From Rhodanobacter sp. FDAARGOS 1247 (GTDB lineage Bacteria > Pseudomonadota > Gammaproteobacteria > Xanthomonadales > Rhodanobacteraceae), in contig NZ_CP069535.1 of assembly GCF_016889805.1 (NCBI RefSeq), forward strand, positions 2,728,001 to 2,792,000: a DNA stretch of 64,000 bases, given 5' to 3'. The notes beneath the pieces are model-generated. The model had not been told where the DNA came from, made no database searches, and saw nothing but the letters and a program-made list of their open reading frames with translations. The position numbers and the translations under genes were made by a program. Shown in pieces: positions 50,378 to 58,914 of the stretch; within the stretch, counting starts at the first letter, position 1; every line of letters starts with the position of its first letter.

Positions 50378-51448
50378 ATGTCGCGCCGACTGCGATTGAT
50401 CCTGCTGGTGCTTGGCGGCCTGGTGCTGGCACTGGTGCTGGCCGCGGTGATCGCCGTCTACCTGTTGCTGCAGCCGGAACGCTTCACCCGGATGCTGCAG
50501 ACCCAGGCGCGCGCGGCCGGACTGGAACTGAGCCTGGCCAGCCCCGCCAGCCCGACCCTGTTTCCGCGCCCGGCCCTGCAGCTCGATGGCATCACCCTGA
50601 ATGCGGCCGGCGCCACCGCGCCGATCCTGCTGGCCGCACACGGCCAGCTTGCCCTGCCATGGCACACCCTGTTCGGCGGCCCCACGGTGATTTCGCAGCT
50701 GGAGATCGATTCGCCACGGGTCGACCTGGATGCGCTGCAGGACTGGCTGGCCGCGTTGCCCGCCAAACCCGAGGGCGCGCCGCCGAATATTCCGCGCATC
50801 GATACCGGCGTCAGCATCAGCCACGGCAGCGTGGTTCGCGGCAATGAAGTGCTGCTGGGCAGCGTCTCGCTGCAGGCGGGCAGCCTGGTGACCGGCCAGC
50901 CATTTCCGCTGGCGCTTTCGGCCGTCACGGCGGCGGGCACGCCGGTGCAACTGCGCCTGTCGGCGACCCCGCGCATCGAAGGCAATGCGCTGCAACTGCA
51001 GGACATCACCCTGCACCTGACCCAGGGCAGCACGGTGAAACTCGCCCTCACCGGCAATGCGTACTGGCATGGCGCCGCCGATGCCGAGGCCAGCCTGAGC
51101 GGCAAGCTCGAGCAGGCCAACGCCGGCCAGTACGACATCTCGCTACGACTGACGCCCGCCGACCAGAGCAACCCGCTGCTGCTGGCGCTGAAGCTGGACG
51201 GCCCTGCCAATCATGCGGATCTGAAGCTGCCGCCGCTGGCGTTGGCGCGCTGGTGGAACGGGCTTGGCGATCCCCGGGGGCCGCAATTGAGCGTGCCGCC
51301 GGGCAGCGGCCACGCCGAAATCGCCAGCCTGGAGATGGCCGGCATCAGCATCGAAGGCCTCACCGTCCAGGCCGGCATCGATGCGCCCGCAGCGGCCGGC
51401 ACGGTGGCGGCACCCGCCTCGAAACCGGCGGCCGGCAAGAATCCATGA
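50378..51448 (+). CDS. AsmA-like envelope protein
   Basis: A 356-residue protein with an N-terminal membrane helix (LILLVLGGLVLALVLAAVIAVYLLL) and a periplasmic domain rich in beta strands. The opening pattern FTRMLQTQARAAGLELSL is typical of AsmA-family proteins. Larger family members are associated with phospholipid transport to the outer membrane; this one is short. It is 23 bases after ftsY and overlaps mutY by four bases. Confidence 0.76.
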   Translation: MSRRLRLILLVLGGLVLALVLAAVIAVYLLLQPERFTRMLQTQARAAGLELSLASPASPTLFPRPALQLDGITLNAAGATAPILLAAHGQLALPWHTLFGGPTVISQLEIDSPRVDLDALQDWLAALPAKPEGAPPNIPRIDTGVSISHGSVVRGNEVLLGSVSLQAGSLVTGQPFPLALSAVTAAGTPVQLRLSATPRIEGNALQLQDITLHLTQGSTVKLALTGNAYWHGAADAEASLSGKLEQANAGQYDISLRLTPADQSNPLLLALKLDGPANHADLKLPPLALARWWNGLGDPRGPQLSVPPGSGHAEIASLEMAGISIEGLTVQAGIDAPAAAGTVAAPASKPAAGKNP

Positions 51449-52536
51449 GCGCTTCATTCGCGAACCGGTTGCTGCGCTGGTTCGGCCGGCACGGCCGCAA
51501 GGACCTGCCGTGGCAGCAGGCGCTCGACAACGGCCAGCGCGACGCCTACCGCGTGTGGTTGTCCGAAGTGATGCTGCAGCAGACCCAGGTCGCCACCGTG
51601 GTCGGCTACTTCGATCGTTTCGTCGGCGCGCTGCCCACGCTGGAAGCGCTGGCTGACGCCCACGAAGACACCGTGCTGGCGCTGTGGTCGGGACTCGGCT
51701 ACTACCGCCGCGCCCGCTTCCTGCACCGCGCCGCGCAACTCTGCGTCGAACGGCACGGCGGCGAACTGCCGCGCGACTTCGACGCATTGAACGCGCTGCC
51801 CGGCATCGGCCGCTCCACCGCCGGGGCGATCCTGGCGCAGGCGCACGGCCTGCGCTTTCCCATCCTCGACGGCAACGTCAAGCGCGTGCTGGCGCGCTAC
51901 CACGGCATCCACGGCCACCCCGGCGAAAGCGCGGTGGAAAAGCAGCTGTGGCAACACGCCGAAGCACACACCCCGGGCACCCGCGTCGCCGACTACACCC
52001 AGGCGATCATGGATCTTGGCGCGACGGTCTGCATCCGTGCGCGCCCGCGCTGCGATGCCTGCCCGCTGGCCACGGATTGCATCGCGCACCGCGACGACCT
52101 CACCGCCGCCCTGCCTGGCCGCAAGCCGGCCCGATCGATCCCGACCCGCGCCACCGTGATGCTGATCCTGCGTGACGCAAGCCATCGCGTGTTGCTGGAA
52201 CGACGGGGCCCGCAAGGCGTGTGGTCGGGCCTGTGGAGCCTCCCCGAGGCGAGCGACCCGAACGAAGCCTGGCGAGTGGCACGGCAACACGCGCACATCG
52301 ATGACGCGCAGGCGCTCGCCCCGTTCACCCACGTCTTCAGCCACTATCGGCTGGCGATCGAGCCGCTGCTGTTCGATCGCGCGACAGCCGCACGCGGCGT
52401 CGCCGATAATCCGCACTGGCGCTGGTGCGGCGTCGACGAACTCGATGCGCTTGGCCTGCCCGCGCCGGTACGCAGTCTCTTGCTGCAGATCAGCGACGCC
52501 GGCCGAACGCATGCCGCAAGCTTGCGCACCAACTGA
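51445..52536 (+). CDS. mutY: A/G-specific adenine glycosylase (MutY)
   Basis: Removes adenine mispaired with 8-oxoguanine. It is 363 residues long. The catalytic Glu is in WLSEVMLQQTQ, the helix-hairpin-helix is LPGIGRSTAGAIL, and the catalytic Asp is in AIMDLGATVC. The [4Fe-4S] ligands follow C-x6-C-x2-C-x5-C (CIRARPRCDACPLATDC). A C-terminal NUDIX-like domain (about 230-360) recognises 8-oxoG. Upstream of yggX, as in E. coli. Confidence 0.96.
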   Translation: MSASFANRLLRWFGRHGRKDLPWQQALDNGQRDAYRVWLSEVMLQQTQVATVVGYFDRFVGALPTLEALADAHEDTVLALWSGLGYYRRARFLHRAAQLCVERHGGELPRDFDALNALPGIGRSTAGAILAQAHGLRFPILDGNVKRVLARYHGIHGHPGESAVEKQLWQHAEAHTPGTRVADYTQAIMDLGATVCIRARPRCDACPLATDCIAHRDDLTAALPGRKPARSIPTRATVMLILRDASHRVLLERRGPQGVWSGLWSLPEASDPNEAWRVARQHAHIDDAQALAPFTHVFSHYRLAIEPLLFDRATAARGVADNPHWRWCGVDELDALGLPAPVRSLLLQISDAGRTHAASLRTN

Positions 52537-52573
52537 TCCGCCAGCCCCCGAGGGCCGCAACAGGAATGACCCC

Positions 52574-52852
52574 ATGAGCCGCACCATCCACTGCAGCAAA
52601 CTCCACATCGACGCCGAAGGCCTCGACTTCGCCCCCTGGCCCGGCCCGCTCGGCCAGCGCATCTACACCGAGATTTCCAAGCCCGCCTGGCAACAGTGGC
52701 TGGCCCACCAGACCACCCTGATCAACGAGTACCGGCTCAATCCCCTCGACCCGAAATCGCGCAAGTACCTCGGCGAACAGATGGAGAAATTCCTGTTCGG
52801 CGGCGACGTCGACCAGGCCGCCGGCTTCAGCCCGCCGCCCACCGAGTCTTGA
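52574..52852 (+). CDS. yggX: Probable Fe(2+)-trafficking protein YggX
   Basis: A 92-residue protein linked to protection of iron-sulfur clusters from oxidative damage. The conserved Cys7 is in MSRTIHCSKL, and WLAHQTTLINEYRLNPLDP is the family core. It is 37 bases downstream of mutY, an [4Fe-4S] enzyme, the same pairing found in E. coli. Confidence 0.95.
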   Translation: MSRTIHCSKLHIDAEGLDFAPWPGPLGQRIYTEISKPAWQQWLAHQTTLINEYRLNPLDPKSRKYLGEQMEKFLFGGDVDQAAGFSPPPTES

Positions 52853-52934
52853 CGAAACGCCGCGCTTTCGGTCTAATGCGCGGCTCCACGCATCAACAGC
52901 GACCTTGCCGGTTCTGCTTGATCGCCAGGTTCCC

Positions 52935-53010
52935 GGCCGGGTAGCTCAGTTGGTAGAGCAGGGGATTGAAAATCCCCGTGTCGGCGGTTCGATTCCGTCC
53001 CCGGCCACCA
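52935..53010 (+). tRNA. tRNA-Phe (anticodon GAA)
   Basis: Acceptor stem GGCCGGG pairs with CCCGGCC, with discriminator A and encoded CCA. The D arm is AGCTCAGTTGGTAGAGC, the anticodon loop holds GAA within TTGAAAA, and the T loop is GGTTCGATTCC. The length is 76 bases including CCA. Confidence 0.97.
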
Positions 53011-53031
53011 TGTTTGTCAGTTCCTCGCAGA

Positions 53032-53056
53032 AGCCGCACTCGTTGCGGCTTTTGTT
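53032..53056 (+). terminator. Intrinsic terminator of tRNA-Phe
   Basis: The stem AGCCGCA with TGCGGCT around a CTCGT loop is followed by TTTGTTT. It begins 22 bases after the tRNA 3' end. Confidence 0.8.
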
Positions 53057-53360
53057 TGCGTGCCGGAAACACGCGCCTCCGCTTCGCCACCCCGCGCGGT
53101 GGTGAGGGCGACACTCGTCCAACCCATTTGGGTCACTCCGTGACGCGCTGCGAATCTTCGCTTGGTCGTCGCGGCACCGGTGGCCGCTTGCGCGAAGCGT
53201 GGCCCGGGGGCATCGTTACCACTCGATTTTCCTTGTGGATCAGGCGACCTAGCGCAAAACATCGCGTGCAAAACGTGAGTTGCATCACAGATTCTCGAAT
53301 TGGCATAAATGCTGCTTTGCCTGTGTGGCAGTTCCGTTGCCCGCTTTCGAGAAAGTCGCC
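53057..53360. other. Intergenic region without recognised features
   Basis: A 304-base stretch between the tRNA-Phe terminator and the next small gene. Its base composition drops towards the right end (about 53280-53340). No frame in it looks coding, and no clear operator or RNA fold was seen. Confidence 0.4.
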
Positions 53361-53657
53361 ATGGATGAATCCAGCGAAAACCCCGCCCCGGGTCGTACCC
53401 AGCAACTCCTGGCCGAACGGCTGCGGCGTCGTTACGCCAACTGCCGCGAATCCCTGGCCGGTCGAGGCGACCAGCCGCCACAAGCGCCGCCGGCCCCGCC
53501 TCATGCGGTGACGCAGGCAGCCGCGGAGATGCCGCCGGCGGCCTCTGCGCAGCGCTTTTCCACCCTGTTCTCCGAAGCCTACAGCGCCGCGCGGGATTCA
53601 CAGGACCACGCCCTCAACACCATTCTAGATCGCCGCCGTAGGCACGCCGCCGCCTGA
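53361..53657 (+). CDS. Hypothetical small protein
   Basis: A 98-residue protein that I do not recognise. It has no signal peptide or membrane helix, is charged and proline/alanine-rich in the middle (QPPQAPPAPPHAV), and ends in a basic cluster (LDRRRRH). The segment AERLRRRYANCRESL could be helical. The ATG at 53361 has GAGAAAG about seven bases upstream, which, with the third-position GC bias, supports it as a gene. Confidence 0.5.
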   Translation: MDESSENPAPGRTQQLLAERLRRRYANCRESLAGRGDQPPQAPPAPPHAVTQAAAEMPPAASAQRFSTLFSEAYSAARDSQDHALNTILDRRRRHAAA

Positions 53658-53779
53658 GTCGCCAGGGCGACCTCATCGTCATTCTGCGCTGGCCGTCGGC
53701 TCGCCGAAGGCGGCTCGTGGGCGCCAAGGGAAGCGGACGTGCGAAAATCGCCTCACCCAATGACGACGTTTCCAAGTTC

Positions 53780-54073
53780 ATGACTTCCCAGAAATACGAT
53801 TTCCGCCAGTTCCAGGAAGAGCTCGCCAGGCTTGAACAGAAGGTGGAGAAGCAGCAGGCCGCCAAACCGCCCGGCGGGAAACCGCTCGGCAAGAAGGCGC
53901 TGGCCGCCCAGCGGATGGCGATGGCCCGCGAGGAATTCCTGGCCCTGCGCAAACGGCACGAACTGACCGTGGCCGACGTGGTGGCGTTCTTTCCGGAGGA
54001 GGAAGGCATCGCCTACCTGCAGGAACTGATCGCCGCCGCGCAGGCGAAACCGCGGCGCAGCCGCAAGGCCTGA
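53780..54073 (+). CDS. Hypothetical small coiled-coil protein
   Basis: A 97-residue protein. Residues about 8-30 (FRQFQEELARLEQKVEKQQ) look like a coiled coil. A lysine-rich stretch follows, then a compact segment LTVADVVAFFPEEEGIAYLQ and a basic tail (PRRSRKA). The build recalls small H-NS-like or toxin-associated nucleoid proteins, but the family is not certain. A GTG at 53717 could add 21 residues; the ATG is preferred since it starts the folded part. Confidence 0.55.
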   Translation: MTSQKYDFRQFQEELARLEQKVEKQQAAKPPGGKPLGKKALAAQRMAMAREEFLALRKRHELTVADVVAFFPEEEGIAYLQELIAAAQAKPRRSRKA

Positions 54074-54156
54074 GTCCGCACTGCCGCTGGCGGATGGACC
54101 CGCAGGAAGTTGCTGACTAGTATCGGAGCACTCTGCCCTTACGACAGGTGAAGCCC

Positions 54157-55809
54157 GTGAAGCGACTACTCCTCAGCGCCGTGATCATGGCCGCGTTCTC
54201 GACCGCCCAGGCCACCGACCAGCCCGGTTTCAGCACCGAGCGGCTTTCGGCCACGGTGAAGACGCTTTCCTCGGATGCATTCGAAGGCCGCGGGCCGGCC
54301 ACGCCGGCCGAGACGAAGACCATCGACTATGTGGTGGCGCAGATGAAGGCCGCCGGCCTGCAACCGGGCGGCGACCTCAAGGACGGCAAGCGCGGCTGGA
54401 CCCAGGCAGTGCCGTTGCGACGCAGCGCGATCGTCGGCACGCCGGTGTTACGGCTGGCGCTTGGCGACCAGCATGAAAAACTGACCCAGGGCGAGCAGAT
54501 CGCGATCCGCGCCCCGATGAACGGTTCGACCGAGGTGGCGATCCGCAACGCGCCGCTGGTGTTCGTCGGCTACGGCGTGAAGGCGCCGGAGCGCCACTGG
54601 GATGATTTCAAGGGCGTCGACCTGCACGGCAAGATCGCCGTGGTGCTGATCAACGATCCGGATTTCGAGACCGGCCACGGCGACTTCGGCGGCAAGGCGA
54701 TGACCTACTACGGCCGCTGGACCTACAAGTTCGAGGAAGCCGCGCGGCAGGGCGCGCTCGGCCTGCTGGTGATCCACGAGACCGCGCCTGCTTCGTACGG
54801 CTGGGCCACGGTGAAGAACTCCAACACCAACGCGATGTTCGACATCGTGCGCGACAAGCCCGCCGCCGTGCACCCGGAACTGGAAGGCTGGATTCAGCGC
54901 GACCTGGCCGTGCGGATGTTCAGTCACGCCGGGCTGGATTTCGATGCGCTGAAGAAGCAGGCGCAGACGCGCGACTTCAAGCCGGTCACCCTGAAGGACG
55001 AAAGTCTCTCGGCCCACTTCAAGGTCGATTCGCAGGTGATCACCTCGCACAACATCGTCGGCCGCGTGGAAGGCAGCAAGCGCCCGGACCAGACGGTGAT
55101 CTACAGCGCGCACTGGGACCATCTCGGCGTCGGCGCGCCGGACGCCAGCGGCGACCGCATCTACAACGGCGCCGTCGACAACGCCACCGGCACCGCGGCG
55201 CTGATCGAGATGGGACGCGCCTTCGCCCAGGGCCCCAGGCCCGAGCGCACGGTGGTGTTCCTCAACGTCACCGCCGAGGAAAAGGGCCTGCTCGGCTCCG
55301 AGTATTACGCGGCCAATCCGCTCTACCCGCTGGCCACCACGGTCGGTGTGCTCAACATGGACGCGCTCGATCCGCATGGCCCCGCGCGCAACTTCACCAT
55401 CTCCGGCAGCGCGAAGCTGGGCCTGCTCGACGACCTGATCGCCGAGGCGAAGAAGCACGACATCAGCTACACCGCCGACCCGAAACCCGAGGCGGGCTAC
55501 TTCTTCCGGTCCGATCACTTCTCGTTCGCCAAGCGCGGCGTGCCGGCGATCTCGTTCGGCTCGGGCAATGACTGGATCGATGGCGGCTTGGCGGCCGGCA
55601 AGGCCGCCGAGGACGATTACACCGCCAAGCGCTACCACCAGCCCGCCGACCAATGGGAAGCGGACTGGTCGTTCACCGGCATGGCGCGCGACCTGCAGGT
55701 GCTCCACGACGTGGGCAGCGACCTGGCCAATTCCGACCAGTGGCCGGACTGGAGCAAGGACTCCGAATTCCGCAGCATCCGCGACGCCAGCAGCGCCGAG
55801 CGGAAATAG
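54157..55809 (+). CDS. M28 family zinc aminopeptidase, secreted
   Basis: A 550-residue periplasmic metallopeptidase. After the signal peptide (ending FSTAQA), an N-terminal region with a protease-associated-like insert (about 110-270) leads to the M28 domain. Zinc-site motifs are SAHWDHLG (His), DNATGTAALIEM (Asp), VTAEEKGLLGSEYYA (Glu) and RSDHFSFAKRGVP (His). The GTG at 54157 is chosen because AGGTGA lies six bases upstream; GTG 54148 is an alternative. It probably releases N-terminal residues from peptides outside the cytoplasm. Confidence 0.88.
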   Translation: MKRLLLSAVIMAAFSTAQATDQPGFSTERLSATVKTLSSDAFEGRGPATPAETKTIDYVVAQMKAAGLQPGGDLKDGKRGWTQAVPLRRSAIVGTPVLRLALGDQHEKLTQGEQIAIRAPMNGSTEVAIRNAPLVFVGYGVKAPERHWDDFKGVDLHGKIAVVLINDPDFETGHGDFGGKAMTYYGRWTYKFEEAARQGALGLLVIHETAPASYGWATVKNSNTNAMFDIVRDKPAAVHPELEGWIQRDLAVRMFSHAGLDFDALKKQAQTRDFKPVTLKDESLSAHFKVDSQVITSHNIVGRVEGSKRPDQTVIYSAHWDHLGVGAPDASGDRIYNGAVDNATGTAALIEMGRAFAQGPRPERTVVFLNVTAEEKGLLGSEYYAANPLYPLATTVGVLNMDALDPHGPARNFTISGSAKLGLLDDLIAEAKKHDISYTADPKPEAGYFFRSDHFSFAKRGVPAISFGSGNDWIDGGLAAGKAAEDDYTAKRYHQPADQWEADWSFTGMARDLQVLHDVGSDLANSDQWPDWSKDSEFRSIRDASSAERK

Positions 55810-55819
55810 CCGGACTGCC

Positions 55820-55880
55820 CCCTCCCCTGCTTGCCCCAAAGGGACTTCCTTCGGTCGCAGGGGAGGGTCGGAGTGGGGTC
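55820..55880. repeat. Dispersed GC-rich intergenic repeat, copy 2
   Basis: Shares with copy 1 the CCCTCCCCTGC arm (55820-55830) and its complement (55857-55867). It also shares a 24-base right end identical at 23 positions, running to 55880, and the GGACTTCCTTCGGTCG block. Its last two bases are part of the stop codon of the convergent esterase gene. Confidence 0.7.
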
Positions 55881-56862
55881 AGCTTTTGCCGTAGGCCCAG
55901 CGCAGAAACAGCGGCAGCATCTTTGCCCATGACGCCTGGTTGTGTTCGCCGCCCGGCAGCAGGAACAGCGAGGCATCGGCCTGACGCGACGGATACCTCG
56001 CGTAGTCCATGTCGATCGAATAGCCGAGCTGCTTCAGCCCGCGCAGGCGGAAGCCGTCGGCGCCTCGATAGCCTTGCAGAAGATCCTGCACGTCATCGAC
56101 GGTGTCGTTGATACCGTCGCCGTCGCGGTCCTTCATCTCTTCCGCCGTACCCGCCGCAAACCACATCTTCAGGCCCGCGCGCCTGCGGCCGCGATCGACC
56201 ATCGCCTGCGCCAGCCGCGTGTGCTGCACCGCCGTGTCGCTGCTGCGGTCCGCCGCCAGCCAGAACGAGGGCGAGAACGCGCCGACCCGGCCGAACACGT
56301 CGGGATACTGCCAGCCGAGGCTGAACGCGTTCAGCGCGCCCAGCGACCAGCCCAGCACCGTGCGTCCGCGCGCGGACCTGCGCGTGCGGTAGTGCGTGTC
56401 AACATAGGGCACCAGCACGCTGGCGACCCATGCGGAATAGTCCTGCGCGCGCGTGCCGATCGGACCGATCCGCGAACCGCCGACGAGGCTGCGCGCGGCG
56501 GCGCGGTCGGACAGCCCGTAACCGCTGGCACGATCGGCAAGCATGTGGATCGCCACCACGATGACCGGCTCGATCGCCTGCTCGCGAAACAGGCGTGCCG
56601 AGGTCGGCTGCAGGCCCACCGCAGCCATGTCCTGGCCGTCGTTCGCATACAGCACCGGGTAACGACGAGTGGACGCCTGCGCGTAGCCTCGCGGCAGGTA
56701 AATCGTCACCGCGATCTTTTCCGGCGCGAACGCCGGCGCATCGAGCTGCAGTTGCACCGGCAGATTTTCGCCGGCATCGCCCGATGCCAACGCCGGCGTG
56801 CCGGCGAACGCCAGCAGCAGGCCGCCCAGCAGACCTCGCAGGATCGCGCCGACTCGGATCAT
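55879..56862 (-). CDS. Putative secreted esterase (alpha/beta hydrolase fold)
   Basis: A 327-residue secreted protein with a signal peptide (ending GTPALA). The esterase-D/feruloyl-esterase type domain has the nucleophile elbow LGWSLGALNAFSLG with Ser as probable nucleophile, the oxyanion-region phrase YPVLYANDGQDM, and the likely catalytic His in PGGEHNQASW. The ATG at 56862 overlaps the alpha-glucosidase stop by one base, so it is coupled to a carbohydrate gene. Its substrate may be an acylated sugar; this is inference. Confidence 0.82.
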   Translation of the reverse strand: MIRVGAILRGLLGGLLLAFAGTPALASGDAGENLPVQLQLDAPAFAPEKIAVTIYLPRGYAQASTRRYPVLYANDGQDMAAVGLQPTSARLFREQAIEPVIVVAIHMLADRASGYGLSDRAAARSLVGGSRIGPIGTRAQDYSAWVASVLVPYVDTHYRTRRSARGRTVLGWSLGALNAFSLGWQYPDVFGRVGAFSPSFWLAADRSSDTAVQHTRLAQAMVDRGRRRAGLKMWFAAGTAEEMKDRDGDGINDTVDDVQDLLQGYRGADGFRLRGLKQLGYSIDMDYARYPSRQADASLFLLPGGEHNQASWAKMLPLFLRWAYGKS

Positions 56863-58484
56863 CACGCCACGCCGGCAAACCATGCGCCGTAGCCGGGAAG
56901 CTGCAGGCGGCTTCCTTCGAGGCTGCCCGACAGCAGGCCGTGACCTTCCAGCGGACGCAGTCGCGCAAGCTCCCCGGGAAGATCGATGCCGACCGGCGCG
57001 TCGCCGAGGTTGAACACCACCAGCACGGTTCGTTCGGCCCAGTGGCGGGTGAAGGCCAACACCGGTTCGACGGTATCGATGAAGGCGATGTCGCCCCAGC
57101 GCATCGCCGGTCGCGACTGGCGCCAGTGCATGAAGGTGCGGAAACCGTTCAACACCGAATGCGGATCACCGTCCTGGCGGCTCACTGCCAGTTCGCGATG
57201 TTCGTCCGGCACCGGCAACCACGGCGTGCCGTGGCTGAAGCCCGCGTGCGCCGCGGCATCGCTCCACGGCATCGGCGTGCGGCAACCGTCACGACCCTTG
57301 AACTGTGGCCAGAACGCGATGCCGTACGGGTCCTGCAGCGCCTCGAACGGCAGCTCCGCCTCGGTCAGGCCCAGCTCCTCGCCCTGGTAGACGCAGACCG
57401 AGCCGCGCAGCGAGCAGACCATCGCGGTGAGCAGGTTGGCCAGTGATGCGGATGACCGCCCCTTGCCCCAGCGCGTCAGCACGCGTTCGACATCGTGGTT
57501 GGAGATCGCCCAGCATGGCCAGCCTTCGGTCATCTGCGCTTCCAGCGTCTGCACCGTGCCGCGGATATGCGCGGCGCTGAAGTCGTCGGTGAGCAGCTCG
57601 AAGCTGTAGCCCATGTGCAGCCGGCCGGGACGGGTGTACTCGGCCATCGTCGCCAGCGAATCCTCCGAGGAGATCTCGCCCAGCGTGGTCGCCCCCGGAT
57701 AGCCGTCCACCAGCGCACGCAGTTCGCCCAGGAAGGCCAGGTTTTCCGGCTGCGTGTTGTTGAAGTAGTGGTACTGGAACGCGTACGGGTTGTCCGGGCT
57801 GAAGCCTCGGCCCACGCGCTTGTCCTTGGGCTTGGGCGGGTTGTCGCGCAGCTGGCGGTCGTGGAAGCAGAAGTTGATCGCATCCAGGCGGAAGCCGTCG
57901 ACGCCCTTGTCCAGCCAGAAGCGCACGCTGTCCAGGATCGCCGCGCGCACTTCCGCGTGGTGGAAATTCAGGTCCGGCTGCGAGGTCAGGAAGTTGTGCA
58001 GGTAATACTGGCCGCGGCGCGGCTCCCACTGCCACGCCGAACCGCCGAACAGCGACAGCCAGTTGTTCGGCGCACTGCCGTCGTCCTTCGCGTCGGCCCA
58101 CACGTACCAGTCGGCCTTCGCGTTGTCGCGGCTTTGCCGGCTTTCGCGGAACCACGCGTGCTCGGCCGAGGTGTGGCTGAGCACCTGGTCGATCATCACC
58201 TTCAGGCCCAGCCCGTGCGCCTTTTCCAGCAACGCATCGAAGTCGGCCAGCGTGCCGAACAGCGGATCGACGTCGCGATAGTCGGCGATGTCGTAGCCGA
58301 AGTCGGCCATCGGCGACTTGAAGAACGGCGCCACCCAGATCGCGTCCACGCCAAGGCTGGCCACGTAGTCGAGACGCGCGATGATGCCCGGCAGATCGCC
58401 CACGCCGTCGCCATCGGTGTCCAGGAAACTGCGCGGGTAAATCTGATAGGTGACGGCGCCGCGCCACCATGGTGCATCGGTCAT
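56862..58484 (-). CDS. GH13 alpha-glucosidase
   Basis: A 540-residue cytoplasmic enzyme of the oligo-1,6-glucosidase/alpha-glucosidase type; no signal peptide. The TIM barrel opens with WWRGAVTYQIYPRSF. Catalytic nucleophile Asp is in DGFRLDAINF, the acid/base Glu in TTLGEISSED, and the transition-state Asp in ISNHDVERVL. It would split maltose and short maltodextrins after uptake. The ATG at 58484 has GGGACACG upstream. It is first in an operon with the esterase and diverges from the TonB receptor. Confidence 0.93.
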   Translation of the reverse strand: MTDAPWWRGAVTYQIYPRSFLDTDGDGVGDLPGIIARLDYVASLGVDAIWVAPFFKSPMADFGYDIADYRDVDPLFGTLADFDALLEKAHGLGLKVMIDQVLSHTSAEHAWFRESRQSRDNAKADWYVWADAKDDGSAPNNWLSLFGGSAWQWEPRRGQYYLHNFLTSQPDLNFHHAEVRAAILDSVRFWLDKGVDGFRLDAINFCFHDRQLRDNPPKPKDKRVGRGFSPDNPYAFQYHYFNNTQPENLAFLGELRALVDGYPGATTLGEISSEDSLATMAEYTRPGRLHMGYSFELLTDDFSAAHIRGTVQTLEAQMTEGWPCWAISNHDVERVLTRWGKGRSSASLANLLTAMVCSLRGSVCVYQGEELGLTEAELPFEALQDPYGIAFWPQFKGRDGCRTPMPWSDAAAHAGFSHGTPWLPVPDEHRELAVSRQDGDPHSVLNGFRTFMHWRQSRPAMRWGDIAFIDTVEPVLAFTRHWAERTVLVVFNLGDAPVGIDLPGELARLRPLEGHGLLSGSLEGSRLQLPGYGAWFAGVA

Positions 58485-58578
58485 TTGGACGTGTCCCCGG
58501 GACATGAGGCGGGAGCGTTCGGCCACCCGTCTTCGGATGCGATCAGCTTAGCGGCGGCACCGCTGCAACCGGCACGGG

Positions 58579-58595
58579 TCTGCATACGTATTCAT
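58579..58595 (-). promoter_or_regulatory. LacI-type operator-like site, alpha-glucosidase side
   Basis: The site TCTGCATACGTATTCAT contains the ATACGTAT core and fits the LacI-family pattern TGnAnnCGnTnnCA. It is the exact reverse complement of the site at 58752-58768. It lies about 100 bases upstream of the alpha-glucosidase ATG, so it could control that promoter. Confidence 0.62.
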
Positions 58596-58751
58596 TCTTG
58601 CTGCAGTTGCGACATGCGATGCGCGCGACGGCGTTGTCCACCATCACGGTCGCGACGGGCCCAGCCCAAGCGGCATCCGGGTTCGCCCCGTCGTCACCCA
58701 CGCTCCGGGCACGCGGCACCGCATTGCAACATGCCGGGTTTCGCGCCCCCC

Positions 58752-58768
58752 ATGAATACGTATGCAGA
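58752..58768 (+). promoter_or_regulatory. LacI-type operator-like site, TonB receptor side
   Basis: ATGAATACGTATGCAGA, a perfect 17-base inverted copy of the 58579 site, centre-to-centre distance about 173 bases. It lies about 150 bases upstream of the receptor ATG. A shared LacI/MalR-type regulator is implied but none is encoded in the window. Confidence 0.62.
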
Positions 58769-58914
58769 AAATGCTTCACCGCAGAATCGTCGGCCTACTA
58801 TGCGACCACGCCGCCGAAAACCTCGGCAGCGCACCTGCCGACGGTCGTCGCCGACGGAAGCGCGGGGACTCCAACAACCGAGATCGACGGCGACACACTG
58901 CGGGAGGGGATTAC

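Larger units (their letters stand above)
58485..58914. other. Divergent control region of the carbohydrate locus
   Basis: A 430-base non-coding region between the alpha-glucosidase and TonB receptor starts. It contains two LacI-type operator-like sites (listed separately) and presumably both promoters. No small gene is evident. Confidence 0.6.

Noticed and set aside
53717..53779. GTG start extending the small coiled-coil protein by 21 residues
   Set aside because: A possible ribosome-binding site exists, but the added residues show no family-like pattern. Left as an alternative in the feature entry.
52935..54073. Genomic island or prophage attachment at tRNA-Phe
   Set aside because: No integrase, no second copy of the tRNA 3' end and no change of gene style was found on either side.
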